DNA of 64,000 nucleotides from contig CM055098.1 in the NCBI GenBank assembly GCA_029204225.1, positions 326,501 through 390,500 of the forward strand, written 5' to 3'. Made by a program: the position numbers and the translations under genes. Under the pieces are notes generated by a model that was not told where the DNA came from, ran no database searches, and saw only the letters and a list, made by a program, of their open reading frames with translations. Of this stretch, positions 22,674 through 35,500 are shown piece by piece (the stretch's first letter is position 1; each line of letters opens with the position of its first letter). This DNA is from Diphasiastrum complanatum (lineage: Eukaryota > Streptophyta > Lycopodiopsida > Lycopodiales > Lycopodiaceae).

Positions 22674-25600
22674 ATGGCCTTTTCATCCTCTGAAAACACT
22701 GGCACCAAACAGGTGATCCAGCGTGAGATCCTTGAGGCCACACAAATTTGACCCTTACCCTCTAACGCTCTGATCCAACCATGGCTGTAGACAACCGGCC
22801 CACTTCTAGAGGCAATGGGTTTTTACCCGGCGCTTTCCCATTCTGAGATCAACATGGGCCTCATCCTTTACGCTTACGCCACCTGGGACGAGGAAAAGAC
22901 TCGCTTCCACTTCCTGTACCAAGGTACCACGTACAAGGTCAGGATTAACTCAGACTCAATGGTCACCATTGGCATTATGTCCGTTGATCATCAATTCATC
23001 TCCCATCGCCACGCCAAAACTCTAATCAAACCATTCGTCACCCAAACCACACCAGAAATCCCAATCCAGACTAACAATGTTACCTGATAGATGTTATCAC
23101 AGAACCCGTCATTCAGGCGGTTGCGCATCTGCTGAATAACTTTCTAGTTATTTCAACATTTTGCAAGGACAAAATCCAGTCTAAGCTGCTGAGTCAGATA
23201 GTGGAATCCTTTTTGGAATTCCCTGGCCCCTCAATTGTGCCATACGACTGGCATAGCTTCCTTATTCGTGAACTAATCAACTCCATCAAACCCAACAACC
23301 ATGAGTGTATCGCAGCAGGCCCCCTATTGTGTAACTTTGCCTGTGCACTTCTCGAGGCAAAAGTGCACGGTTTCCAACGCTCATCTCTTCTGTCCACCAA
23401 GTGCCACACACTAACCTTTATCCGTCATCCCAAGCATCCACCTCCGCCCAACCTACAGTTATTAACACAACGGCTAGCAAACGAATGCGTGGCGCTGCCT
23501 CTACATCCTCATCTCCATCTGCTACCCGAAGACGCGCCTCCACGATCGCCATAACTACTCCATCAACCAACGTCACTTCTTCTTCTGTGCAACCCCCCAC
23601 TTCGATCTTTGTTGTCGCTACCTCTCTTCATGTTTCATCCACAACTGTTTCTGTGTCCATCCCCGTTTCCTCTATTGATACCACTCATATCTCTATTCCA
23701 TTATCCACTACTCCATCCATCACCATCGCATCTTCCATCACTCCTACCACCACCGTTGCTTCCATTCCATTCAATCCTTCTGATTCTCAATTGTCTCCAG
23801 ACACTCTGGCGTGGATGCAAGTCATCAATTTTTTACTCCCATGCCAGACACTTTCTGCTCCATTCTCACCTTCTTCCATACTCCACACCACCCTTTAGTT
23901 CCCCTCTGTTCCTCCCATCCTCTCGTTCGGACAAACCGTCCTCACTGCTGTTTCCACGGTTGCTTCTCAAATCCCACCTGCCTTGCCAACAAAGGTTGTC
24001 GAGGACAACCAACCGTTGCCTGATGACGCATTTGTCCAAACAGTTTTTGTACCATCACCAGATCGGACTGATCCTACCGCCCCAGATGACATCAGGTCCA
24101 ATGAGAACCTGATAGAAGATGATGACGATGGTACTCCACAAGTCGTCAGGGCCGATACAACACAAGCCCCTACCAGTGCCAGTGTACCGGTTGCTCCCAC
24201 AGACCTAACGACGGCGTACCAGACTCTAGGGAAATACATCCTGGATGCGGTAGCGGCCAAAGCTATCTTGAAAAGCAGGGTACTACACCTGGCAACAAGC
24301 AACACACAATTGCGAGCAGAACTCACCAAGCTGCAGCACGAGCTGATTTTGACTCAGCAACATGAACAAGAAGGGCACAGGAGGTCGCCAAGCTGCATCA
24401 GAAGGAGGAGGGCCTCAATCATTATATCCAAAGCCTCTCCAAAGTGCTGACAGAGGCCTCCATGAAGGTGTGGGAGCTTTAATCCAAAGTGTCACAATGG
24501 CTTGCTCCCATCCAAATGCAACTAAATCTTTTGGAAGCAAAGAATACGTGCCTGGGGACGGAGGTCAAAGCCCTACAAGATGAAAAGCTTGTTTGGTTAG
24601 CTCAACCTGCACCAGATTCAAGGCCACTCTCTCAATCAAAAATGAATCTTCTTCGGCGTCAGGTGCAGGTTTATAGCCAAACCTTAAATAGCTACCAGAC
24701 GGAGTTCAACAAATATCGGACAAGCGCAACTCACGAGCTCGCCCAAGCCAAACAAGCCCTCAAAGGCTTGCCAAAAATTCATAAAAACGAAGGCCCAACC
24801 CACCCTCGTGGTAATTCCACCGCCACCTAATTTAGACGCTACACAGGCCAGTACCAAACAAGACCAAAGCCAGCAAGCAGCAGGGGGATTCACCCAAGAT
24901 CAAGGGTCCGAAGGCCAAGACCAAGGACAAACAGATACAGCTGCTGAGACACGAGACCAGCCAAAGTCAAGCCACATCATCCAGAGGTTCGCGCACAATA
25001 TCTGCCAGCCGGGCCTTCCAAAGACCAAAGTTCGTGGAGGAGAAAATCAACGAATTCCTATCAAAGTATCCTCACGAGTCATCAAGAGACGGCTGACATA
25101 TATTGTTTTCAGCTCAGACAATAAAGGGCAAAGAACTGCAAGCACTGCCCGCCCTCCAACCACAACTAGAGTGGCATCAGCAGTTGTTCGAAAGAGACCG
25201 TGACAAGTCCGCAACAATTACGGGTGAACGTGCACTTCCTGCCATGTACACGACGATCCAAATGGACGAAATGCGGCACCCCTCTGGACAAGATCACACT
25301 GCAAAATTTTAATTGGCCGATCATACCATCAGAATATGGGTGGACTACGAATGTAGATGCCAGAAGGGCTCTCACCACGTTTGCAAATCAATATATCATC
25401 TGTCCTGATCCAATAGTCCGCGCGGCAGCCACTTATGCCCGGGACTTAGAACATTTAATAGGCATTGAAACAAAATGGGATGATTTTCTTCCCTCAATAT
25501 TCTTTGATCCTAATAAGGCGCTAGCTTCCGACAAAGTCAAAGATCAACTGCCAGTCGCTCGTGTATATTACCGAGCTGCATTCCTTGGAGATCCCTGGAC

Positions 25601-25760
25601 GTGCCGATTCCAAGCATGGGTCGATCAAGAATGGCTGACAGGAGTCCACAAGTCCTTCCACACGCCCAAGGACTCGAAGAAACTGGACCATCTCAACTTC
25701 ATGGAAGACGTTACGGGCTACTTGATCCACCAGAGGCGAGCAAAGTGGACGCTATACTAA
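22674..25760 (+). pseudogene. Extra ORF downstream of integrase in family B (broken)
   Basis: The frame starts MAFSSSENTGTKQV at 22674. Pieces in order: an N-terminal globular part (GFYPALSHSEIN, FHFLYQGTTYKVRI; 23090-23400: FLEFPGPSIVPYDW); a Ser/Thr-rich stretch (23400-23880); an acidic part (LIEDDDDGTPQ); probable coiled coil (24190-24800, NTQLRAELTKLQHEL and similar); a Gln/Asp-rich stretch; and a C-terminal globular domain (25200-25760: NWPIIPSEYGW, ARDLEHLIG, PWTCRFQAWVDQ, ending WTLY). Stops (22749, 22785, 23085) and about five frame changes break it. Sense ORFs after integrase are known in Athila/Tat elements, where some are called env-like, but I see no clear membrane segment. B1 keeps the same C-terminus, so it belongs to the family. 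Confidence 0.65.
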
Positions 25761-25793
25761 ACCGGCGGAGTGCCGAGGGACCGGCACTACTTT

Positions 25794-26562
25794 AGGCGGG
25801 GGGATAGATGTTGGGGGTATTGCGCGTATAAGCCCATGGCCCAATGAGCACGCAAGCCAAAGTGTAAATAAAATAAAATAGACTTGGGCCTTTGTAATTA
25901 AAATAAAACTTGAGGCCCAAAGTCAATTTTAAACTTAAAGTTTACTTGTTAGAGTTGGGTCCAATTTTGGACTCACATGAATCTTGTGATTTCCAATGTA
26001 CTTTTTGTGGACCCTTGGATCAAATTGGGTCCAAGATGAATGGATAGCATCAATGTGAATATTAGCCAATAGGATTGAGGGGCAAGGGCCTTCCCCATTT
26101 TATAAAAAGACACCATTTTCACACTATTTGCATGCTTAATAGAGAGGAGGAGACTCTGCTATTTTGAGAGCTCAAGCATCCTCATTTGCTAATCAATCAT
26201 GCTATTGTTGTGTTTGCTTGTTATTTCCATTTCTTCCATGCTTTTTGTTTGTGATTAGTTAAGGTTCCTCCATAAGCAATGACATTGAGCATTTGAGCTA
26301 ACCTCCATCTCATCTCTCTCTCTTTCTCTCTTCTCTTCTCTCTTCCTCTTCTTGTCTATCCTTTCCCTTCACCCAAAAGCATGATGAATGTTAGTGTAGA
26401 GGAGTAGAGTTAAAGGAGGGTAGTGTTCGTGGTGAATAGAGCTAAGGGAGAAAGTTGGAAACTAACTAAAAATAGCATCTATGCATAATTAGGTACTATC
26501 CAGTGATCTAACCCTTGTTGACAGGCGGGAGGGCTATACTACTCGAGATCTTCGACCCTACA
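25794..26562 (+). repeat. Polypurine tract and 3' LTR of B2
   Basis: AGGCGGGGGGA (25794 on) is followed by TGTTGGGGGTATT at 25809. The LTR matches the B1 fragment in several blocks and has TATAAAAA at 26101. A possible end ...CCCTACA at 26562 would give about 754 bp; this end is not checked against a second copy. CT-rich sequence fills 26310-26370. Confidence 0.65.
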
Positions 26563-26567
26563 ATAGA

Positions 26568-26880
26568 TGAACCCAAGAGAACTCATGTATAAGCATGAAG
26601 TGAGATAAGAGAGAGAGAGAATGTGTCTCTTCCCATGAGTGTACAACTCTATATAACAGATCCATGACTCATTAATGAGTTTGGTTTTCCTCCATAACAA
26701 AAACCCTAGCATTAATGTGGACTAGATTCAATGTCTCCACCATTCATTCAAATGCATTTAGACTAATATAACTTTGAAAGTCAAACTCTAAGTCTAATAT
26801 GAAAATTGGCCTCAATTGCCAAATATACAAATATGACCAAAATAGCAAAACTAGTTAAAAATTTTCACTCTCTCTCTTCA
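26568..26880 (-). repeat. 3' LTR of C2 (truncated)
   Basis: It shares AAGAGAACT-ATGTATAAGC, ATGTGTCTCTTCCCA and CAAAACTAGTT blocks with 29832-30180. A CTCTCTCTCT run marks its inner edge. The outer portion past 26568 is missing. Confidence 0.75.
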
Positions 26881-27066
26881 ACTAGATTTAGCATAGACTT
26901 TGAGAACACTCCAAGTGAAGTTCTATGCTTCATAAACAAGTCCTTTCCCGATGCTTTGGTAAAGATATCAGCTACACATTCCTTGAAGAAACATGTTGAA
27001 GCTCCACCTCCTTTGCCAAGACTTGCTCCCTCACAAAGTGATATGCCACCTCAATATGCTTGCTCC
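26881..27066 (-). pseudogene. Copia RNase H C-terminus (C2)
   Basis: On the minus strand SKHIEVAYHFVREQV, LQHVSSRNVADIFTKA and DLFMKHRTSLGVF are the conserved end of copia RNase H. It joins the integrase C-terminus directly near 27066, so all of RT and most of RNase H are gone. Confidence 0.85.
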
Positions 27067-27601
27067 ATAAAAAATGACATCTCTACCAATAATCACCTTA
27101 TTAGTAGTAGGAATGTAAACCTTGTAGGCTTTACTCACCTCACTATATCCAACAAATATACCTTTCCTTGAAGATGGATTCTCCTTTGTCCTATCATCAA
27201 GAGTTATGTTGACGTAGCAAGTACATCCAAAAGTTTTAAAAAAGTTGACACTCGGCCTCCTCTTGAATAGCATCTCAAAAGGTGTTCTTCCATCCAATAT
27301 AGCACTCGTCCACCTATTGCATAGAAAGTTAGCACACAACAAAGCTTCATCCCAAAATGGTTTTGGAAGATTAGCACCTAAACTCATGGCTTTGGCACTT
27401 TCTCATAAAGTTCTATTCTTCCTCTCGACCACTCCATTTTGTTGTGGTGTCTTTGGAGTTGTGTACTCCTCTCGACCCCATGCTCATCACAAAAAGCCTT
27501 AAACTTGGTAGATATGTACTCACCACCATTGTCACTCCTCAACCAATTAATCTTTGTGAAAAATTGGTTCTCCCTTGCATTCTTGAACTTCACAAAGACA
27601 T
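27067..27601 (-). pseudogene. Copia integrase, C-terminal part (C2)
   Basis: Minus-strand frames contain WLRSDNGGEYIS (catalytic Asp), then PKPFWDEALLCANFL, ILDGRTPFEMLF, FGCTCYVNI, KGIFVGYSEVSKAYKVY and GRDVIF: a copia integrase in order. A frame change falls near 27385. Its other half resumes at 28619 beyond the inserted solo LTR. Confidence 0.85.
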
Positions 27602-28618
27602 TGTTGGATTATTATCCTACTAATCGACTAATTGATATTTTAATCTTCGTCCAACTTTTATCCAGGCCTGTAGATTTCTTCGTGTTTTTACACAGTCCGC
27701 ATAACTACTCGGAAACAGTTTTACAGTGTCAGCATTTTTGAGATTTTCTCTCACTTTGGCTTTTTCGCAAAATGGCAGATGACTCAAATGTTAAGGAAAT
27801 GCCTTTATCAAAGACCTTCGCGATTTTTGCATTTTTCGCAAGACAATTTATTTTTCGTCTTAAAGGCTACATACTTGCTCTAACCGTTTAGCAAGTAAAT
27901 TTTCGGGAGACTATCTAGATGGATGCCAGTAGATCACAACCAACTGGATGACGCATTTGACGACCTAATTAGTTGTCCTACTATTGGACGTTGTCGCATT
28001 TTCTTAGTATAAATAGCTACTCATATTTCTACATTTTATATAGCATTGATGCGATTAAGAGATCAGCAAGTATTGAATAGTTAGCTCTCTCTGTCAAGTC
28101 TGCGAGCTTGGACACTCTTGAGCATTTTAGCTCACTTCTTTAGAGTTGATTAGATATTGCTATTGTGCTCACTGCTTATTAGCATTGCGCTTAATTCAGA
28201 CTTTTATTTAGTCGCTCAGAGATAGCTTAGAGTACGCAGCTTCGATCCGCAAACTTGTTGTACTCATTTACATATGTTTTGTTTTCATACTAATCAATAC
28301 TACCTTTTATTGCGTTCAGGTTTGCTCCATAATGTATGTGTTTCTATAATTCTTTGCGATAAATTATTTGTCTGATAATTCAATGCTAAATGTTTGACTA
28401 CGTAATCACTATAGTACTAATGATTTCAAAGTTAGTTACTATAAGATCAAACGTGATTTCTATTACTATTGTTTTGTTCAAAATTGATAGGCGTAGTCAT
28501 GCATAGAGAAAGAGAAAGATAGTTTATTCTGTTGCGCACGTTAAGTTTTAATTCTTGTTGTTCGAATTCTTTTTATTCAATTCTTTTCGACCTATCTTTT
28601 ACACACCTCTTTCCAACA
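27602..28618 (+). repeat. Solo LTR inserted in the C2 integrase
   Basis: The segment begins TGTTGGATTATTATCC and ends CTTTCCAACA, with inverted TGTTGG/CCAACA ends. It splits the integrase reading EVYD-VFVKFKNA exactly. In integrase orientation the flanks read ATTTT and ATGTC; the second gives the expected coding, so a 5-bp target duplication with two later changes is likely. A TATA box (TATAAATA, 28008-28015) sets plus orientation. No internal domain remains. Confidence 0.75.
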
Positions 28619-28960
28619 AAAATCATACACTTCATCTTTGCTCTTCAGTAGATAGATCCAACAAAATATACTAAAATCATCAATGAAAGTTACATACATA
28701 TTAGCTCCACTATTGTTAATTGTAGTAATTCCATGAATATCCAAATTTACAACTTGAAAAGGCTGTGTAGATCTAGATGTAGATCTAGTATAAGGTAGTC
28801 TATGTGACTTTGACAAAGCACAAGAATCACAAACATGATTGATGCTAGTTAAGGATCTTGGAAGACCAATCAAAACTTGCTTCTTAGCCATTACCTCCAA
28901 TGACTTGAAGTTGAGGTGGCCCATCCTTTTATGCCAAACCTCTTGAATAGGTATTTGCTC
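28619..28960 (-). pseudogene. Copia pre-integrase and integrase N-terminus (C2)
   Basis: WHKRMGHLNFKSLEVMAK, CDSCALSKSHRLPY (His/Cys zinc-binding motif), VVNLDIHGITTIN (first catalytic Asp region) and TFIDDFSIFCWIYLLKSKDE are in copia order. The start meets gag in another frame at about 28935. Confidence 0.85.
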
Positions 28961-29508
28961 TCTTGCACATTCCTATTTGTAGAGAGAGAAATAGGAATCG
29001 TGCCAATTCCTTTGATTGCAATGTTAGCATTGGCATCCAACAAACCATTAAGAATAACTTGAACTAGCTTTTCTTCCTTAATGCTCTTATCAATGCAAGC
29101 CAACTCATCATTCAAAGCCTTCACTCTCAAAACAAAAATATTTGGATTCTCTTCATTCTTTTGCAAACTTTGAAAGATTTGTCTTCTTAGAGTCAACACT
29201 CTAGAAGTAGACTTGGATCCATAAAGCTTCTTCAATGAACCCCAAGCATCCCTTGATGAAGTACTCTTACCAATTTCCTTGAAAAGTTCATTGGTAACAT
29301 TCATCTTTATCATGTGTAGAGCTCTTTTAGATCTCTTGTCATACCTCAATTGTTCTTGTTGTGTTGCTGGCCTCTCCTTCAAACCTACAACAATATCCAA
29401 AACATCATTCCTCTAAAGAAGTGATTCCATCCTTACTTTCCACAATGAATAGTTGCTTGAGGGAAGCCTATCATTGCCTTCCAACATGTATCCACTTGAT
29501 GTAGCCAT
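28961..29508 (-). pseudogene. Copia gag (UBN2-type) fused to protease tail (C2)
   Basis: Gag starts MATSSGYMLEGNDRLPSS at 29508, with one stop near 29413. The core ALHMIKMNVTNELF, DAWGSLKKLYGSKST and RVLTLRRQIFQSLQ is typical copia gag. Right after LVQVILNGL it changes to IKGIGTIPIS, which belongs to the protease C-terminus. The zinc knuckle and the DSGAS core are therefore deleted. Confidence 0.85.
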
Positions 29509-29579
29509 GTTGCAATAACTTGATCCTTCTCTTTCAACTAGTTCCAATGCACAAAGCACTATTCTGAAATACAACAATT

Positions 29580-32033
<2,454 letters not shown>

Positions 32034-32040
32034 TATAAAT
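32034..32040 (+). promoter_or_regulatory. Possible TATA box of the host gene
   Basis: TATAAAT lies about 430 bp upstream of the chosen ATG. Distance is long but compatible with a 5' leader of some 400 nt. No other convincing TATA was noted nearer. GA-rich (32343-32356) and (GCT)n (32376-32397) runs lie between, typical of plant 5' leaders. Confidence 0.25.
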
Positions 32041-32370
32041 CTTGACATGAAAGGAAAGGAAAGGCCAAAAGTGAACATAAAAAGGAGGACAAAAAAGTGA
32101 AAATGTGCCTTTTAATTTACACCAAGGATTCTAGCAACCCAATCAACATAAACAAATAAGACAAATCACACCGGCACACTCCTGATCTTTCACCACCCTT
32201 GGATCTATTATCAACGGATCAGATTCCAACACGTTTCAGGAATCTCATACCCCGTGGAAAAGGTGACACGCGGCAAGCATCGAAAGAGGCGGGGCAAGTC
32301 TGAACCGTGTTAGGAAGCCCCAAAAGGATGGCCTGGTGGAACAGCGAGAGAGAGAGGTATGCTCCAAAAG

Positions 32371-32409
32371 ATGGCGCTGCTGCTGCTGCTGCTGCTGTTT
32401 TGCTGCTGA
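32371..32409 (+). other. Possible upstream ORF in the 5' leader
   Basis: ATG GCG, then seven CTG codons, TTT TGC TGC TGA encode MALLLLLLLFCC, ending 58 bp before the main ATG. The leucine run comes from a trinucleotide repeat, so length may vary among individuals. It matters only if transcription starts upstream of 32371. Confidence 0.3.
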
Positions 32410-32467
32410 ATTGCCGAAACAATACAGAAACAGAGCGAGAGAGGGAGGGAGCGTTGTTTCTGCAGTT

Positions 32468-32523
32468 ATGGCCATCGCCAGGGCTCCAGTGCTGCATCCC
32501 TATTATGCCTCCAGGTCCTCACG
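32468..32523 (+). CDS. Exon 1 (start codon, putative transit peptide)
   Basis: MAIARAPVLHPYYASRSSR with donor CG|GTCAGT. It ends in phase 2 and exon 2 supplies the third base (CG+C, Arg). The same frame is open upstream to an ATG at 32336, but that extension is a Cys/Arg/Glu stretch over GA and GCT repeats, so the later ATG is preferred. Weakest exon of the model, with a 5.8-kb intron after it. Confidence 0.5.
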
Positions 32524-35500
32524 GTCAGTCTCTGCTCCTCCTTTAGCCTTCTTCTTCTTTGTTTTTGGAGTTGTTGATTTGGTTTTGCTTGATTATAGAT
32601 GCAGGGTGATGCGTTCTTTGAGTTGGGTTTTATGGGCCCTTGGAGGTGGAAGTGCAAGGAGTTTGTTAAGAAATGATATTTGCCTTGTGTTTCAGTTTCT
32701 GTTCAAAGGCCTGCCAAGTTTGATAGTCCATTGGTTTTTGATTTTGAAGACCGTTAATAGACACTGGCACGGGCAGGCGCACACAGGCATGCACTCCCCC
32801 ACGCATAAACGCTTGTGCGCACGCACACACCCACAGGTAACAGATAACGGAATACAAAACAGAAATATGCATGCCCTCATGCACACATGCCCTGTTTTCC
32901 TGCCGTAGATAGACTTAAGCTCAGATCCTAGTACGCTCACGCAAGGGGCAACTAGGAATCGATAGGGTCCAAAACTTGGGAGGTTTTTTCTGCATATTGT
33001 GGATATGCCGAGTTTTATAAAGATGATGTTAGTGCAATTTCCCCGACAACCTAGGCTCCCGAATTTTCATCAGTGTTTCCTAATGTCCGAGGCGGAAAAG
33101 AGTTTGTGGCAGTGTAGACCCAGGCTCCAATCCTGGTTTGCACGCACAAGTTACAAGGGATCAATGAGATCCAAAGTTTGAGAGCTTTGTACGCCATATT
33201 GTGGCTATGCGTAATTGTACATTGCAAGCATAATCAGTAAGTTGTTGCAATATGAAAAACACAATAGATTATGCAAGAATTTGAGGTTGCAAGAAACACA
33301 AGATGCCTCGTGTCATTAGAGTACCATTGAACTTCAGACAAACAAACTGAGCATTCCCAATCTTAGCTGGAGGCTCGACAGACTATTTCTCCCAACAATT
33401 GTGTAGCTTCAATTTCCTCTTTTTTTTTCCCATTACACTATTAAACCCCTTGGTGAAGATTTCTACAAGCATTTGGTTAGTATGGCAATACTTCAGAACT
33501 ATTTGGACCCTTTTATGGAAAAAGTGTTGTATGATAAGGTGATTGCTCTTCGTATGCGCTTTGCATTCATTGTTGTCATTTTCTATGCACATAGTTTGTT
33601 GATTGTTGAAGCCCATTCTTGACACCCGGTTCGTCAACTCCAAAGCATCTCTTGGCACAGCCAGGTGTCATATATTTAACATCAATTGTCAACTATGCAA
33701 AGTAGAGACTGCCTTCAACTACTCTGGCATATCATGTTGCCATTGGTCATGAATATGTGTCTAATTGTGGATCTTTGACGATAGAGATCACCTTTCTAAT
33801 ACATATGCAAGTCCTCTTTTCTCCAACTTCCCATCAATGATTTTATGCACTAGCCCAAACATTGTGGTTCCTTGGAGCACTCTCTTGGTTGTGTAACCAA
33901 TGTTGTACATAAAATCTACTGTGACACAGTGGGGCCAATTACCTTGTTGGTTTCAATTTCCATGTCTTGGTCCAGTGGAGAGGCCTAGGTCATGTGGTGC
34001 GGGAAGAGCTATGCTTTCAAGACCATTTGAGACTTTGCCTTATTGTTGGTTACCTTATGTGGATGCTTGGTTGACTTTTCGTTGAGCTACCAAAACAATG
34101 TGATGAATGGATAGTTTGGATATCTGTTAAGTTGACATTGCACAAGTATGGGTTGGATAAGTATGCTAAGTGATAAACTTGGGAATCCACTTTAAGTTTG
34201 TGGCCTTGGGGTGTTGGTACAATAGTTTTTTACGTTACAACTATAGCCATGATTTAAATTCAAATATAAGCATGATGCATTTAACAATGTTATAAACAAG
34301 ATTCAAGCTCCATTATTCATAATGAAGTTCAATAGGCAAGTTGCTAGTGAGAAATCCATAATAGATACCTGGAGCAATTATGTATGATTGATATCTAGAT
34401 TCTTCATTCCACTGTGCAATACCTAACCTGATCTATTTTCTATTTGAGTAGTGAGTGCTACACTAGTTTATAAATAATCAAGGCTCTCAACTCTAGATTC
34501 TCCTTAGATGGTCTTTAAGGTCGTTCATCGTCATCACTAGCATCCTCCTTTTCATCAAAGGGACTCATCACTTACTTCGTTGGGATCCTCTTTGTCTTCT
34601 TCCTCGTTCAAGTCGCTTTTAATTTCAATAACAGTGATCTCGGTTGCTACTTGTTGTTGCCTTCACGATGAGGCTTGAGCAATTGGTCCTGCATGCACAA
34701 ATTGTGCAACTGCAGAGATGTTCGAATGTCTCTCATATGCGACCTCGATATGATCCTGAGTTAGGACTCTTGATCCAAGTGTCTCGGTGAGCATATGACA
34801 CGTCTTGTTGACTAGTCAACTCTCCTACTTTTTAGGAGGTTAGTCCAGCCACTCCTGATAAATGACTTAGTACCCCCATGCCCAAGCTAAGCACGACTCT
34901 TTGAGGTCCAATACCAACTAATTACAGTTTATTTACAATTCACTTACAAAGGTCACCATAGGCCGGTGACGTAACCATTTCAGTAATTACAATAATTACA
35001 ATATGTACATCTATCACTGAAAACTGTAAATAACTGGGATAGGGAGTATAGGCTCTAACATCCCTTCCCCCTCAAAAAATGACATCGTTTGCGATGACAA
35101 AACTAGGGTATTGTGCACACAAACCGTGCCTGGTCTCCCAGGCAACATCTGCAAGAGGTCTTCCATGCCAGCAACTAAATATATCAAAGATCAAGCGGTT
35201 ACACAGACGTTTCTTCCGACTACCGAATATCCTTGTTGGCTGATGGATCTCCTCTACATGCTCCTGAATAGAGTCACAATTGACTCACCTTCGTACATCG
35301 GAGTTGTCGACAACAATTGGCCTAATCAAGCCTCCTGCGATAACCAGCATCCCATACTACTGGCGATCGTACTCGACTCTCACTAGCACCACGATAGCTT
35401 GCCTTAAATTTTTTCAACTAACTCAAGCATTTCACCTATTGTTAGAAATCTGCTGTACTAGGCACTTTGAGGAATTCCCACCGTAACAAGACTAGTAGGC

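Noticed and set aside
32336-32467. Upstream in-frame ATG extending exon 1
   Set aside because: The extension translates GA and GCT repeats into a Cys/Arg/Glu-rich stretch unlike an organelle targeting peptide.
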